A stretch of DNA of 64,000 bases from Betaproteobacteria bacterium Ga0077527 (GTDB lineage Bacteria > Pseudomonadota > Gammaproteobacteria > Burkholderiales > SG8-41), in contig LNDW01000020.1 of the NCBI GenBank assembly GCA_001464815.1, positions 1-64,000 on the forward strand, in the 5' to 3' direction. A model generated the notes under the pieces. It worked only from the letters and a program-made list of their open reading frames with translations, made no database searches and was not told the origin of the DNA. The position numbers and the translations under genes were made by a program. Below are positions 17,957-27,743 of the stretch, one piece after another (position 1 is the first letter of the stretch; each line of letters opens with the position of its first letter).

Positions 17957-19117
17957 TCAAACCCTTGCAACAACCCTCTCCGGCGTTGACGCCAGGCGGG
18001 TCGCCGGGGTATCGAGGACGATACGCAACATCCGGCGCAGCGGTTCTGCGGCACCCCACAACAGTTGATCGCCTACTGTAAACGCCGAAAGGTATTCCCC
18101 ACCCATCGGCAACTTGCGCAGGCGTCCAATCGGCACCGACAGCGTGCCGGTGACCGCCGTCGGCGTCAGATCACGCAGCGAAGCCTCGCGCTGGTTCGGG
18201 ATCACCTTCACCCAATCGTTGGCTTGGGCGATAACCTGCTCGATCTCGGGTAGCGGCAGATCGCGCTTCAGCTTCACGGTCAGCGCCTGGCTGTGGCAGC
18301 GCATGGCACCGACGCGCACACAAACGCCATCCACCGGCAGCGGATTCGTTTCGCGCCCGAGAATCTTGTTGGTTTCAGCCATGCCCTTCCATTCTTCCTT
18401 GCTCTGGCCATTGCCCAGATCCTTGTCGATCCACGGCAGCAGGCTGCCGGCCAGCGGATGGCCAAAGTTTTCAGTGGGTACCGCGCCCTTGCGCAGGGTT
18501 TCGGCCACCACACGATCCAGTTCGAGGATCGCCGAAGACGGATTGTCGAGCAGCGGCTTGGCCACCGCGTGTACCGCACCCATTTGCGCGACAAGTTCGC
18601 GCATGTTGGCGGCACCGGCACCGGAAGCGGCCTGGTAGGTCATCGCGGTGATCCACTCAACGTGGCCGGCCTTGAACAGGCCGCCCAGCGCCATCAGCAT
18701 CAGGCTCACCGTGCAGTTGCCGCCGATGAAGTTCTTCACGCCCTTCGCCAGCGCGGTGTCGATGACGTCACGGTTGACCGGATCAAGGATGATCACCGCG
18801 TCGGACTGCATGCGCAGCGCGGAGGCGGCATCAATCCAGTAGCCGTTCCAGCCCGCGGCGCGCAACTTCGGGAATATCGCGTTGGTGTAATCGCCGCCCT
18901 GACAGGAGATCAGAATGTCCATCTTCGCCAGCGCGTCGATGCTGTTGGCATCGGCGACCGGGCCGGTGGCACGACCGATGTCGGGCCCCTTGCCGCCGGC
19001 CTGCGAAGTCGAAAAGAAAGTCGGCGTAATCAGGTCAAAGTCGCGCTCCGCCAGCATGCGCTCGACGAGCACGGAACCGACCATGCCGCGCCACCCGATG
19101 ATCCCTACATTCTTCAT
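17957..19117 (-). CDS. asd: Aspartate-semialdehyde dehydrogenase
   Basis: Reduces aspartyl phosphate to aspartate semialdehyde, the branch point to lysine, diaminopimelate, threonine and methionine. The 386-residue protein has the NADP loop [18 protein letters not shown], the catalytic cysteine in [15 protein letters not shown], and the substrate residues near [17 protein letters not shown]. The length fits the gammaproteobacteria-type Asd (about 370) with a short C-terminal extension. Upstream on the minus strand a TATAAT box at 19176-19171 and the 80-bp gap after leuB suggest it has its own promoter. Confidence 0.96.
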   Translation of the reverse strand: MKNVGIIGWRGMVGSVLVERMLAERDFDLITPTFFSTSQAGGKGPDIGRATGPVADANSIDALAKMDILISCQGGDYTNAIFPKLRAAGWNGYWIDAASALRMQSDAVIILDPVNRDVIDTALAKGVKNFIGGNCTVSLMLMALGGLFKAGHVEWITAMTYQAASGAGAANMRELVAQMGAVHAVAKPLLDNPSSAILELDRVVAETLRKGAVPTENFGHPLAGSLLPWIDKDLGNGQSKEEWKGMAETNKILGRETNPLPVDGVCVRVGAMRCHSQALTVKLKRDLPLPEIEQVIAQANDWVKVIPNQREASLRDLTPTAVTGTLSVPIGRLRKLPMGGEYLSAFTVGDQLLWGAAEPLRRMLRIVLDTPATRLASTPERVVARV

Positions 19118-19170
19118 TCAGACACCCTCATTACAACCTTTAAGAAATACCTTAATAAACAGACCCTTGC

Positions 19171-19176
19171 ATTATA
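19171..19176 (-). promoter_or_regulatory. TATAAT -10 box upstream of asd
   Basis: A perfect TATAAT on the minus strand 53 nt before the asd start, inside the leuB-asd gap. No good -35 is present at 16-18 bp, so either an activator is needed or the match is fortuitous. Confidence 0.4.
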
Positions 19177-19198
19177 ACGCCGAAACCCTGCCGCAGGC

Positions 19199-20263
19199 TC
19201 AGAGCGCCGCGACGACGGCATCACCCATTTCGACGGTGCCGACCTTTTTAGCGCCGGGTTCGTCGATGTCAGGTGTGCGATAACCCGCGGCGAGCACGTT
19301 TTTCACTGCCGCTTCAATACGATAGGCCCACTCATCCTTGTTGAAGGTATAGCGCAGCATCATCGCGGTGGACAGGATGGTGGCCAGCGGATTCGCGATG
19401 TTCTTGCCGGCGATGTCCGGCGCCGAGCCGTGAATCGGCTCGTACAGACCGGCGCCGCCGGAATTGAGCGAAGCCGAAGGCAGCATGCCGATCGAGCCGG
19501 TCAGCATCGACGCCTCATCGGACAGGATGTCACCAAAGATGTTGCCGGTGACGATGACGTCGAACTGCTTGGGATTACGCACCAGTTGCATCGCCGCATT
19601 GTCGACGTACATGTGCGACAGGGCGACCTGCGGATATTGTTTCGCCACATCGTTGACAATCTCGCGCCAGAAACGGCTGGTCTCGAGCACGTTTTCCTTG
19701 TCCACCGAGCACAGCTTCTTGCCGCGCTTCAGCGCGGTTTGAAATCCGACCTCGGCGATGCGGCGGATTTCCGGCTCCGAATACAGCATCGTGTCGTAGC
19801 CTTCCTTTTCGCCGCGCGCATTGTCGCGACGGCCGCGCGGCTCGCCGAAATAGATGTCACCGGTCAGTTCGCGGATGATCATCAGGTCGAGGCCCGAAAC
19901 CACCTCCGGCTTCAACGTCGACGCATGCACCAGCTCCGGATACAGCACCGCCGGACGCAGGTTGGCAAACAGCCCGAGTTCCTTGCGGATGCGCAGGATG
20001 CCCTGCTCCGGACGCTGTGGCCGCGGCAGGGCGTCGTATTTCGGGCCGCCCACGGCGCCGCAGAGCACGGCATCGGCCTCCTTCGCCAACTTCAGCGTCG
20101 ATTCGGGCAGCGGATCGCCGTGTGCATCGAATCCGGCGCCACCAAAAGGCGCCGCTTCCATTTCCAGCTTGAGGCCGTCATCAGCCAGGCGCTTCAGCAC
20201 CTTCACTGCCTGGCCAACGATTTCGGGACCGATGCCGTCACCGGCGAGGACTGCGAGTTTCAT
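19199..20263 (-). CDS. leuB: 3-Isopropylmalate dehydrogenase
   Basis: Oxidatively decarboxylates 3-isopropylmalate to 2-oxoisocaproate in leucine synthesis. The 354-residue protein begins [20 protein letters not shown] and carries [18 protein letters not shown] substrate residues ([15 protein letters not shown]), the catalytic Tyr region [15 protein letters not shown], and the metal/NAD segment [20 protein letters not shown]. The 93 bp upstream consist of heptamer repeats and a long hairpin, and no Shine-Dalgarno sequence is visible before the ATG. Confidence 0.96.
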   Translation of the reverse strand: MKLAVLAGDGIGPEIVGQAVKVLKRLADDGLKLEMEAAPFGGAGFDAHGDPLPESTLKLAKEADAVLCGAVGGPKYDALPRPQRPEQGILRIRKELGLFANLRPAVLYPELVHASTLKPEVVSGLDLMIIRELTGDIYFGEPRGRRDNARGEKEGYDTMLYSEPEIRRIAEVGFQTALKRGKKLCSVDKENVLETSRFWREIVNDVAKQYPQVALSHMYVDNAAMQLVRNPKQFDVIVTGNIFGDILSDEASMLTGSIGMLPSASLNSGGAGLYEPIHGSAPDIAGKNIANPLATILSTAMMLRYTFNKDEWAYRIEAAVKNVLAAGYRTPDIDEPGAKKVGTVEMGDAVVAAL

Positions 20264-20279
20264 GATTCAGGATTCAGGA

Positions 20280-20314
20280 GTGAGGAGTGAGGGGTGAGGG
20301 GTGAGGGGTGAGGA
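20280..20314. repeat. Five tandem GTGAGG(A/G) heptamers upstream of leuB
   Basis: Five direct copies of the 7-mer GTGAGGR in a row, starting 16 bp upstream of the leuB start codon and replacing the expected ribosome-binding region. On the coding (minus) strand the unit reads YCCTCAC. Two GATTCAGGA-like copies sit between the heptamers and the ATG. The array abuts a long hairpin at 20312. Confidence 0.9.
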
Positions 20315-20351
20315 TTGCGGAGTGGGTGAGCATTTGCTCAATCCGCAATCC
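20312..20351. repeat. Long hairpin in the leuD-leuB gap
   Basis: A 10-bp inverted repeat GGATTGCGGA / TCCGCAATCC (20312-20321 with 20342-20351) encloses a second stem TGAGCA/TGCTCA (20327-20332 with 20335-20340). It follows the leuD stop by 6 bp. There is no U tract on either side, so it is more likely an RNA processing or stability element, or a mobile-repeat remnant, than a terminator. Confidence 0.75.
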
Positions 20352-20356
20352 AGCCC

Positions 20357-20992
20357 CTAAAACAGCCAGGGTTGTGCCGACTTGTGTTTCGCCTCGAAGG
20401 CACGGATCTGGTCGGCATGACCCAGCGTCAGGCCGATATCGTCTAGGCCGTTGAGCATGCAATGCTTGCGATGCGGATCAATATCGAACTTGAAGGTCTC
20501 GCCGCCGGGCGTGCTCACCGACTGCCGCTCGAGGTCGATCGCCAGACGATAACCTTCGCTAGATTCGGTCTCGCGAAACAGCTGTTCAACGGTCTTCGCA
20601 TCGAGCGTGATCAGCAACAGGCCGTTCTTCAGGCTGTTGTTATAGAAGATGTCGGCAAAACTCGGCGCGATGATGGTCTGGATGCCAAACTGCAGCAGCG
20701 CCCAGGGCGCGTGTTCGCGCGAAGAGCCGCAACCGAAGTTCTCGCGCGCGAGCAGCACCGTTGCACCGACAAAGCGCTGGCGGTTCAACACGAAATCCCT
20801 GTTCAGCGGCCGGCCCGTGCTGTCGGCATCCGGTTCGCCGCGGTCGAGATAGCGCCATTCGTCGAACAGGTTCGGGCCGAAGCCCGTGCGCTTGATCGAT
20901 TTCAGGAACTGCTTGGGGATGATCGCGTCGGTATCGACATTGGCGCGGTCGAGCGGCGCGACCAGCCCCTCCTTGCGGACAAACTTTTCCAT
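20357..20992 (-). CDS. leuD: 3-Isopropylmalate dehydratase small subunit
   Basis: Partner of LeuC in the isomerisation of 2- to 3-isopropylmalate. The 211-residue protein begins [20 protein letters not shown] and has [18 protein letters not shown], and the substrate loop [19 protein letters not shown] typical of aconitase swivel domains. Length agrees with E. coli LeuD (201). It follows leuC with the small entericidin gene in between, a common betaproteobacterial leuC-ecn-leuD order. Confidence 0.96.
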   Translation of the reverse strand: MEKFVRKEGLVAPLDRANVDTDAIIPKQFLKSIKRTGFGPNLFDEWRYLDRGEPDADSTGRPLNRDFVLNRQRFVGATVLLARENFGCGSSREHAPWALLQFGIQTIIAPSFADIFYNNSLKNGLLLITLDAKTVEQLFRETESSEGYRLAIDLERQSVSTPGGETFKFDIDPHRKHCMLNGLDDIGLTLGHADQIRAFEAKHKSAQPWLF

Positions 20993-21039
20993 GCTGAGCT
21001 GACCTGCTTATCTGATTTCTAACTGGCTTGCCTGGCCAC

Positions 21040-21159
21040 TTATTTCGTGGATTTCTGGATCGCCTCGCCGGCACGCTCGACATCCTTGCCGACACCGGCC
21101 ACGGTATTGCAGCCCGCCAGCACCAGCATTGCAACGATCAGGGTAATTACACGTTTCAT
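21040..21159 (-). CDS. Entericidin A/B family small lipoprotein
   Basis: A 39-residue gene too small for routine ORF calling. The product MKRVITLIVAMLVLAGCNTV continues with AGVGKDVERAGEAIQKSTK. It has a lipoprotein signal with the lipobox LAGC and the entericidin core GVGKDVERAGEAI. Entericidin B of E. coli is a bacteriolytic lipoprotein opposed by entericidin A; in betaproteobacteria a single copy between leuC and leuD is frequent and its function is not established. A GGAGAG ribosome site lies before the ATG at 21159. Confidence 0.9.
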   Translation of the reverse strand: MKRVITLIVAMLVLAGCNTVAGVGKDVERAGEAIQKSTK

Positions 21160-21179
21160 GTCGCTCTCCTTTGTCAGGG

Positions 21180-22598
21180 TTAAGTGAACTCACGAACATC
21201 AACAAAATGCCCGGCAATCGCCGCGGCTGCTGCCATTGCCGGACTGACCAGGTGGGTGCGGCCGCCGGGGCCCTGGCGGCCCTCGAAGTTGCGGTTTGAG
21301 GTCGAGGCGCAACGCTCGCCGGGGCTCAGCTGGTCCTCGTTCATGCCCAGGCACATCGAGCAGCCGGGCTCGCGCCATTCAAAACCCGCCTCGCGGAACA
21401 CCTTGTCCAACCCCTCCTGCTCGGCCTGCGCCTTCACCAGACCGGAGCCAGGAACCACCATTGCCAGTTTCACATTGGCGGCAACCTTGCGGCCCTTCGC
21501 CACCACAGCGGCGGCGCGAAGGTCTTCAATTCTCGAATTGGTGCAGGCGCCGATGAACACCTTGTCGATGCTGATGTCCTGGATCGGCGTGTTCGGCTTC
21601 AGATCCATGTACTGCAGTGCACGGGCGTAACCTTCGCGCTTCACCGGGTTGGTTTCCTGCTCGGGGTCAGGCACCCTGCCGTTCACGGTGGTCACCATCT
21701 CCGGGGATGTGCCCCAGCTCACCTGCGGCGCGATATCCTCGGCGCGAAGCGTTACCACGGTGTCGAATTTTGCGTCCGTATCACTGACCAGCGTGCGCCA
21801 GTACGTCGCGGCCTGGTCCCACATCGCCCCGGTCGGTGAAAACATGCGGCCCTTGCAGTATTCGATGGTCTTGTCATCGACCGCGACCATGCCGGTGCGC
21901 GCCCCGGCCTCGATCGCCATATTGCACAGGGTCATCCGCCCCTCCATCGACAGGCCGCGAATCGCGCTGCCGGTGAATTCGATGGCATAACCCGTGCCGC
22001 CGGCGGTGCCGATCTTGCCGATGATCGCCAGCACCACGTCCTTGGCCGTGACGCCGGCGCCGAGCTGGCCATCGACCACCACGTTCATGTTCTTGTACTT
22101 CTTCATCACCATGCACTGCGTGGCGAGAACATGCTCGACCTCGCTGGTGCCGATGCCGAAAGCCAGCGCGCCGAAAGCGCCGTGGGTGCTGGTATGCGAA
22201 TCACCGCAGACCACAGTCATGCCCGGCAGCGTCGCGCCGTTCTCCGGCCCGATCACGTGCACGATGCCCTGGCGCTTGTCGAGGAAGGGAAAATAGACCT
22301 TGGCCTTGAATTCCTTGATGTTCTTGTCCAGGGTCTCGACCTGCAGCCGCGACACCGGGTCGGTGATGCCGTCGAGACCCTTGTCCCAGTTGCGCGTCGG
22401 CGTGTTGTGGTCGGCGGTGGCCACCACCGAATCGACACGCCAGACCTTGCGCCCGGCGAGCTTGAGGCCCTCATAGGCCTGCGGACTGGTGACTTCATGC
22501 ACCAGGTGGCGGTCGATATAGATCAGCGCCGTGCCGTCCGCTTCAGTGCGAACGAGATGGCTGTCCCAGAGTTTGTCGTAAAGCGTTTTGCCTGGCAT
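21180..22598 (-). CDS. leuC: 3-Isopropylmalate dehydratase large subunit
   Basis: Iron-sulfur hydro-lyase of leucine synthesis. The 472-residue protein has the three [4Fe-4S] cysteines in [15 protein letters not shown] and [15 protein letters not shown], plus the active-site [30 protein letters not shown] split around residue 130-155 and [17 protein letters not shown] near the end. The length is as in E. coli (466). It is the first leucine gene of this block, followed by the entericidin gene 20 nt downstream. Three imperfect 15-16-bp repeats lie just upstream of its start. Confidence 0.97.
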   Translation of the reverse strand: MPGKTLYDKLWDSHLVRTEADGTALIYIDRHLVHEVTSPQAYEGLKLAGRKVWRVDSVVATADHNTPTRNWDKGLDGITDPVSRLQVETLDKNIKEFKAKVYFPFLDKRQGIVHVIGPENGATLPGMTVVCGDSHTSTHGAFGALAFGIGTSEVEHVLATQCMVMKKYKNMNVVVDGQLGAGVTAKDVVLAIIGKIGTAGGTGYAIEFTGSAIRGLSMEGRMTLCNMAIEAGARTGMVAVDDKTIEYCKGRMFSPTGAMWDQAATYWRTLVSDTDAKFDTVVTLRAEDIAPQVSWGTSPEMVTTVNGRVPDPEQETNPVKREGYARALQYMDLKPNTPIQDISIDKVFIGACTNSRIEDLRAAAVVAKGRKVAANVKLAMVVPGSGLVKAQAEQEGLDKVFREAGFEWREPGCSMCLGMNEDQLSPGERCASTSNRNFEGRQGPGGRTHLVSPAMAAAAAIAGHFVDVREFT

Positions 22599-22604
22599 GA
22601 GATC

Positions 22605-22651
22605 GCTCTAAATGCGGATTGCTCTAAAAACGGATGCTCTAAATGCGGATT
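22605..22651. repeat. Three tandem 15-16-bp repeats upstream of leuC
   Basis: GCTCTAAATGCGGATT (22605-22620), GCTCTAAAAACGGAT (22621-22635) and GCTCTAAATGCGGATT (22636-22651) run head to tail, starting 7 bp from the leuC start codon. On the coding strand each reads ATCCGCATTTAGAGC. The array could be an operator or a slippage product. The 22599-22738 gap holds no other recognised feature. Confidence 0.9.
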
Positions 22652-22738
22652 AATTCAGATGCGCTTGCTTAAGATGGGTTCGGCCTGCGTGAACTCAAGA
22701 TTATGACATAGGGCGGACAGCGCCCGGCCCTGTGGAAC

Positions 22739-23896
22739 TCAGCGCAGGCGCAGGGCTTTCCACAGTACGGCCGCCGCCAGCAGCGCGCAGCCGCCGGCCA
22801 GCGTGAAAGTCGGTCCGGCACCGAAGGTGGCCCAGGCATAACCGCTGGCAAGACCGCCGACGGTGCCGCCGAGACCATAGGCCAGGCTGCCGTAAATCGC
22901 CTGCCCGCGCGCCTGGTGGCGGCCGCGAAACAGCTGATGCACCACACCGATCGCCGCGGCGTGGAAAGACCCGAAACTCGCCGCATGCAGGGTCTGCGCC
23001 GCCAGCAACAGCAGGAAGCTCTCGGCTGCCCAGCCGATCACCACAAAACGCAGCGCGGCGAGCAGCGTGCTCGCAATCAGGATCTGGCGCAGCGTGAACG
23101 CGCGGTAAAGCCGCGACATCCAGACAAAAATGCCGATCTCGCAGACCACACCCAGCGCCCACAGCCAGCCTGCCGCCGACTTGCTGTAACCGTGATCAAC
23201 CAGATGGATGGTGTAGAAGGTGTAATACGGCCCGTGCGCCGCCGCCATCAGCGCCGAGGCCGCAACAATGGCAACCACCTCGGGCCGGCGCACGACCTGC
23301 CATACCGGCAGTTCGTCGCCCGGATGCGGTATCACCTTCGCCTCACTGACGGCAAAGGACAGCAGCAGCATCGTCATCATCAGCCCGCTGATCACCCACA
23401 GCACCGAGCGCGGCGTGGTGGCATCGATCAGATAACCCACCGCCACCACCGCGGCAATGAAACCGACCGAGCCCCAGACACGGATGCTGCCGTAACGGGC
23501 CAGTTCGTCGCCGAGATGCGACAGCGTGGTCGCCTCGACCAGTGGCAGCGCGGCGCTCCAGAAAAACATCATCGTGAACAGCACTACGAACAGCAGCGTG
23601 AAGCTGTCGCCGGCAAACACGCCGAGAAAGGCCAGCGTGCCCGCCGCCCCCGAGGCGCGCACGATGGCAATGCGGCGGCCGCCGCGGTCGGCGAGCCAGC
23701 CCCACAGATGCGGCGCAACGATGCGCGTGACCTGCGGCAAGGCCATCAGCACGCCGATTTCCACGGCGTTCATGCCGACGCTGTCGAGGTACAGCGCAAA
23801 AAACGGCGCGAAGGCGCCGAGATAGGCGAAATAGAAAAAGTAGAACGAGGAGAGCTTGCGGTAAGTCGGCTGGACCACGGGTGGCGCCGCACGCAC
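22739..23896 (-). CDS. MFS transporter, 3-phenylpropionate permease-like
   Basis: A 385-residue inner-membrane protein with about 12 hydrophobic helices. It opens YRKLSSFYFFYFAYLGAFAP and has the cytoplasmic loop GWLADRGGRRIAIVRASG between helices 2 and 3, a major facilitator signature. The overall pattern (short loops, FAPFFALYLDSVGM) resembles HcaT / nucleoside:H+ symporter-like MFS members, but substrate cannot be told from sequence. The start is GTG 23896. It lies 41 bp after aroC and 140 bp before leuC on the same strand; an aromatic substrate would fit the name but is not shown by context. Confidence 0.8.
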   Translation of the reverse strand: MRAAPPVVQPTYRKLSSFYFFYFAYLGAFAPFFALYLDSVGMNAVEIGVLMALPQVTRIVAPHLWGWLADRGGRRIAIVRASGAAGTLAFLGVFAGDSFTLLFVVLFTMMFFWSAALPLVEATTLSHLGDELARYGSIRVWGSVGFIAAVVAVGYLIDATTPRSVLWVISGLMMTMLLLSFAVSEAKVIPHPGDELPVWQVVRRPEVVAIVAASALMAAAHGPYYTFYTIHLVDHGYSKSAAGWLWALGVVCEIGIFVWMSRLYRAFTLRQILIASTLLAALRFVVIGWAAESFLLLLAAQTLHAASFGSFHAAAIGVVHQLFRGRHQARGQAIYGSLAYGLGGTVGGLASGYAWATFGAGPTFTLAGGCALLAAAVLWKALRLR

Positions 23897-23911
23897 CGCG
23901 CACGGGATCTA

Positions 23912-23924
23912 TAAGTGATTGTTT
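23912..23924 (-). promoter_or_regulatory. IHF-like site (one mismatch) with AT tract
   Basis: The minus strand reads AAACAATCACTTA, the IHF consensus with A for T at position 3, preceded by an AT-rich stretch (23925-23942). It fills most of the 41-bp gap between aroC and the MFS gene. TATAGA within the same stretch could act as a -10 box for the MFS gene. Confidence 0.42.
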
Positions 23925-23937
23925 TGATTTAATAAAT

Positions 23938-25101
23938 TTATGCTTCGTCGGGATCGGGATTTTCCGAAGCCGCCGCTACACGCAACCTCTCGATCACCGA
24001 CTGCGGCGCCTGCGCCGCAATCACCGGCGTGCCGGTGTTCACATCGGCGTTCTGCGCGCGGTGGCGCAGCGCGTGGTCGATCAGCGTCAGCGCGAGCATG
24101 GCTTCGCAGATCGGCGTGGCGCGAATGCCGACGCAGGGATCGTGGCGGCCGTGGGTTTCGATCATCGCGGCGTTGCCGGCGGTATCGATGGTGTGGCGCG
24201 CGAGACGGATGCTGGAAGTCGGCTTCACCGCGACGTTGACGATGATGTCCTGCCCGGTGGAAATGCCGCCGAGCACGCCGCCGGCATTGTTGGTGACAAA
24301 ACCCTGCGGCGTCATTTCATCGGAATGTTCGGTGCCCTTCTGCGAAATCGCCGCAAAACCCGCGCCGATTTCGACACCCTTCACCGCGTTGATGCTCATC
24401 ATGTTCCAGGCAATGTCGGCGTCGAGCTTGCCGTACACCGGCTCACCGAGGCCGACCGGTACGCCGCTGGCGATGGTGGTGATCTTCGCGCCGACCGAAT
24501 CGCCGGACTTGCGCAGCTTGTCCATGAAGGTTTCCAGCTCGGCAACGATGCCGGCGTTCGGTGCGAAGAACGGATTGTTGCCGACCTCGTCCCAGGAAAC
24601 GAAGGGAATCTCCACCGGACCGAGCTGCGACATGTAGCCGCGGATCACGGTACCGTATTTTTCTTTCAGCCATTTCTTGGCAATCGCACCCGCGGCAACC
24701 CGCACCGCGGTCTCTCGCGCCGACTGGCGGCCACCACCACGATAGTCGCGGATGCCGTATTTCTGCCAGTAGCTGTAGTCGGCGTGGCCGGGACGGAACA
24801 GCTCCTTGATCTTGGAGTAGTCCTTGCTCCGCTGATCAGTGTTGCGGATCAGCAGGCCGATCGGCGTACCGGTGGTTTTGCCCTCAAACACGCCCGAGAG
24901 AATTTCAACCTTGTCTTCCTCGCGGCGCTGCGTGACGTGGCGCGAGGTGCCCGGCTTGCGGCGATCCAGCTCCAGCTGGATGTCGGCTTCAGTCAGCGCC
25001 AGTCCCGGCGGGCAGCCGTCGACCACGCAGCCGATTGCCGGCCCGTGTGATTCTCCGAAGGAAGTGACACAGAACAGGGTACCCAGCGTGCTGCCCGACA
25101 T
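23938..25101 (-). CDS. aroC: Chorismate synthase
   Basis: Last step of the shikimate pathway: 5-enolpyruvylshikimate 3-phosphate to chorismate, using reduced FMN. The 387-residue protein shows the three family signatures: [37 protein letters not shown] and [18 protein letters not shown]. The start is ATG 25101 (MSGSTLG); a 12-residue in-frame extension upstream is not conserved. It heads the long minus-strand block of biosynthetic genes, with the MFS gene next downstream. Confidence 0.97.
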   Translation of the reverse strand: MSGSTLGTLFCVTSFGESHGPAIGCVVDGCPPGLALTEADIQLELDRRKPGTSRHVTQRREEDKVEILSGVFEGKTTGTPIGLLIRNTDQRSKDYSKIKELFRPGHADYSYWQKYGIRDYRGGGRQSARETAVRVAAGAIAKKWLKEKYGTVIRGYMSQLGPVEIPFVSWDEVGNNPFFAPNAGIVAELETFMDKLRKSGDSVGAKITTIASGVPVGLGEPVYGKLDADIAWNMMSINAVKGVEIGAGFAAISQKGTEHSDEMTPQGFVTNNAGGVLGGISTGQDIIVNVAVKPTSSIRLARHTIDTAGNAAMIETHGRHDPCVGIRATPICEAMLALTLIDHALRHRAQNADVNTGTPVIAAQAPQSVIERLRVAAASENPDPDEA

Positions 25102-25176
25102 AATTGATAAACCCCCGAAAAACTCCATTAAAATCAAGCATCAAGTTTAACACAGCCGTCACAGAGCCCTCCCGCC

Positions 25177-25377
25177 ATGAGCGACAAACCCGACCCCGAC
25201 CAGAAGACTCCGGAGCAGATCAAGGGTCCCGGCGGATTGAACATGCGCGAGCTGCATGAGCTGGTGAAACAAAGCCATGCCCGCGACCAGGCCGGACGCA
25301 CCCCGAACTCGCTGAAGCAGCCGCAGAACCGCTGGCAGCGGCTGGCGCGTTATGTATGGGACAAGAAACGGGGATAA
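25177..25377 (+). CDS. Small basic hypothetical protein
   Basis: A 66-residue ORF starting MSDKPDPDQKTPEQIKGPGG and ending RLARYVWDKKRG. It is hydrophilic with a central helix (MRELHELVKQSHARDQAG) and a basic end, and has no signal peptide or membrane segment. It lies alone between divergent aroC and the convergent M17 peptidase gene. Composition and codon use are like its neighbours and the protein reads sensibly, but I recognise no family and see no clear ribosome site. It may be a genuine small protein. Confidence 0.5.
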   Translation: MSDKPDPDQKTPEQIKGPGGLNMRELHELVKQSHARDQAGRTPNSLKQPQNRWQRLARYVWDKKRG

Positions 25378-25399
25378 AAGCGGGGGATAAAGCCGGCGC

Positions 25400-26848
25400 T
25401 TAGTTGCTGCGCAGGAATTCAAAGCCCCAGCTCACACCAAAACCGGTGCAGTCCGTGGCCACCGCACCAAGGCCGCCCTTGCAGCCGTGCGCGGACAGAT
25501 CCATGTGGATCCACGGCGTCTTCGCGGTAAACCGCTGCAGCAGGCGCGCGGCAAGGATGTGGTCGGCATCACCATCCAGCGTGCACTGTTTGACGTCGGC
25601 GACTTCACTGTCGAGCGCGCTGTCGTAATCCTCATCCATCGGAAACAGGCACAGCCGCTCGCCGGCAGTGACGCCAGCCTTCAGCGCGCGCTGCGCCAGC
25701 GCGTCATCCGTCGCAAAAATGCCGCTGTAACGCGTGCCGACGGCGACATGCATGGAGCCGGTCAGTGTTGCAAAATCGACGATCAATGACGGCTTCGCGC
25801 GCGCGGCCAGCGTCAGCGTGTCGGCCAGCACCATGCGCCCCTCGGCATCGGTATGCACCACCTCGATGGTGGTGCCGTCAAGCGCGGTGACGATGTCATT
25901 CTGCTTGTAGGCGCGCGGGCTGAGGTGGTTCTGCGCCAGCGCCAGCCAGCAGTCGATGTTCACCGGCAGCTTCGCCCGTGCCGCCGCATGAAGAATGCCC
26001 AGCGCCACCGCCGAACCATTCATGTCCTCGTGCATGCCCTGCATGTAGCGCGCCGGCTTCAGGTTATGGCCGCCGGTGTCGAAACAGATGCCCTTGCCGA
26101 CCAGCGCCACCGTGGTCTTCGCGCCGCGCGCGCGGTAACGCAGGCGCACGATGGCCGCATCCTTCTCGTCACTGCCCTGGGCCACGGCGCAGAAAGCGCC
26201 GGCACCCATGCGCCTGAGGCGCGCAAAATCGAACTCCTCGATGGCCCAGCCCTGCTCGCGCGCCAGCACACGCAGGCGGCGGCGGTATTCGGCGGGCGTC
26301 AGCTCGTTCGGCGCAGTCACCGTCAGCGTGCGGCACAGCGCGTTGCCCTCGGCCACCGCGCGCAGCCGGGCCACTGCCTGTGGCGCCGCAGCGCCCCACA
26401 GTTCGATGCGTTGCAGCGGCTTTGCGGCTGGCGCCTTCTTGCGCTGGGGCAGCCGGATACTGTTGACGGAGGCGACATAGGCCACCCGTTCGCTGAGCAC
26501 GCGCCGCGCCGTGGCCGGCCCGAGCACGATCACCGCGATCGACTCCGGCGCTTCGGCGAGCAGCGGCATCAATGCCTTGCGCAGCAGCGTGTGTTGCGCG
26601 AATGCACCCTGCTGCGTATCAGGCAGCAGCCAGACCACCAGCGCCCCATCGGCGGTTTCGGCGGCCAGCGGCGCTTTCGCCAGATCGGCGGCCTTTTTGC
26701 GGCGCCGGCGCAGGGCCTGGCCCAGAGTCTGGTGCAGCGGCAGTTGCTCCAGCGGCGTGCCGGCAGGCGCAACGATCAGCAGATGGCGCAGGCGCGCGAG
26801 GTCGCGCGCAGCGGGAATTCCGTCGTGAGTGAGCAGCTTGGCCAGCAC
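25400..26848 (-). CDS. M17 (leucyl aminopeptidase) family metallopeptidase
   Basis: A 482-residue cytoplasmic peptidase that removes N-terminal residues using two metal ions. The C-terminal catalytic half has the metal-ligand segments GKGICFDTGGHNLKPARYMQ, EDMNGSAVALGIL and VVHTDAEGRMVLADTL, matching the M17 NTDAEGR signature. The N-terminal half (about 1-190) is divergent. DMNG in place of the usual DM-G-G/A sets it apart from standard PepA, so it is probably a PepB- or second-copy-type enzyme. The start is GTG 26848 with AGGAAAG 9 nt upstream. It is divergent from thyA. Confidence 0.88.
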   Translation of the reverse strand: MLAKLLTHDGIPAARDLARLRHLLIVAPAGTPLEQLPLHQTLGQALRRRRKKAADLAKAPLAAETADGALVVWLLPDTQQGAFAQHTLLRKALMPLLAEAPESIAVIVLGPATARRVLSERVAYVASVNSIRLPQRKKAPAAKPLQRIELWGAAAPQAVARLRAVAEGNALCRTLTVTAPNELTPAEYRRRLRVLAREQGWAIEEFDFARLRRMGAGAFCAVAQGSDEKDAAIVRLRYRARGAKTTVALVGKGICFDTGGHNLKPARYMQGMHEDMNGSAVALGILHAAARAKLPVNIDCWLALAQNHLSPRAYKQNDIVTALDGTTIEVVHTDAEGRMVLADTLTLAARAKPSLIVDFATLTGSMHVAVGTRYSGIFATDDALAQRALKAGVTAGERLCLFPMDEDYDSALDSEVADVKQCTLDGDADHILAARLLQRFTAKTPWIHMDLSAHGCKGGLGAVATDCTGFGVSWGFEFLRSN

Positions 26849-26930
26849 GGTTGATCTTTCCTGAGGGTCTTTGATGGCGACAATGCTGCAGATTATAGCG
26901 GCGGCTTCGTCCCGGACCTGCGCAGCGTCC

Positions 26931-26939
26931 TGCTAAAAT
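26931..26939 (+). promoter_or_regulatory. Extended -10 promoter abutting thyA
   Basis: TGCTAAAAT is an extended -10 element (TGN plus TAAAAT). Only 6 nt separate it from the thyA ATG, so transcription would begin at or next to the start codon. There is no Shine-Dalgarno sequence. The simplest reading is a leaderless thyA transcript. Confidence 0.5.
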
Positions 26940-26945
26940 TCGCGC

Positions 26946-27740
26946 ATGCGTTCCTACCTTGACCTGCTGCAGCACGTGCTTGACCACGGCACCAAAAAAA
27001 CCGACCGCACCGGTACCGGCACGGTCTCGGTGTTCGGCGCGCAACTGCGCTTCGACCTCAATGCCGGTTTTCCGCTGGTCACCACCAAGAAGGTGCACCT
27101 GAAGTCGATCATCCATGAACTGCTGTGGTTCCTGAAAGGCGACACCAACGTCAAATACCTGCGGGACAACGGCGTCAGCATCTGGAACGAATGGGCGCGC
27201 GCCGACGGCGACCTCGGCCCGGTTTACGGCTATCAGTGGCGCTCGTGGCCGGCAGCCGACGGCCGCCATATCGATCAGATCGCCCAGGTACTGGAGCAGC
27301 TGAAAAAAAATCCGGATTCGCGGCGGATGATCGTCTCCGCATGGAATGTCGCCGACCTCGGGCAGATGGCGCTGATGCCCTGCCACGCTTTCTTCCAGTT
27401 CTATGTTGCTGACGGCAAACTGTCCTGCCAGCTCTACCAGCGCAGCGCCGACATGTTCCTCGGCGTACCCTTCAACATCGCCTCCTATGCGCTGCTGACG
27501 ATGATGATCGCGCAGGTCTGCAATCTGAAGCCCGGCGATTTTGTGCACACCTTCGGTGACACCCACATCTACATGAATCACATGGATCAGGTAAAGGAAC
27601 AGCTCTCCCGCACGCCGCGCGCCCTGCCGGTGATGAAGCTCAATCCCGCGGTGAAGGATCTCTTCGCCTTCAAATACGAAGATTTCACGCTTGAAGGCTA
27701 CGATCCGCACCCGGCGATCAAAGCGCCCGTTGCAGTCTGA
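26946..27740 (+). CDS. thyA: Thymidylate synthase
   Basis: Methylates dUMP to dTMP with methylene-tetrahydrofolate. The 264 residues equal the E. coli enzyme. The catalytic cysteine is in [20 protein letters not shown], the dUMP contacts in [20 protein letters not shown], and the folate-binding end is [20 protein letters not shown]. It is followed at 3 nt by folA, the functional partner that regenerates tetrahydrofolate. A -10 box lies 6 nt before the ATG. Confidence 0.98.
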   Translation: MRSYLDLLQHVLDHGTKKTDRTGTGTVSVFGAQLRFDLNAGFPLVTTKKVHLKSIIHELLWFLKGDTNVKYLRDNGVSIWNEWARADGDLGPVYGYQWRSWPAADGRHIDQIAQVLEQLKKNPDSRRMIVSAWNVADLGQMALMPCHAFFQFYVADGKLSCQLYQRSADMFLGVPFNIASYALLTMMIAQVCNLKPGDFVHTFGDTHIYMNHMDQVKEQLSRTPRALPVMKLNPAVKDLFAFKYEDFTLEGYDPHPAIKAPVAV

Positions 27741-27743
27741 CGC

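Noticed and set aside
20280..20314. Heptamer run as a CRISPR or attachment site
   Set aside because: Units are 7 bp with no spacers; no integrase or flanking duplication is present.
25093..25107. TTTATCAATTATG near the aroC start as another IHF-like site
   Set aside because: The TTR half does not match; it lacks the conserved 3' end of the other sites.
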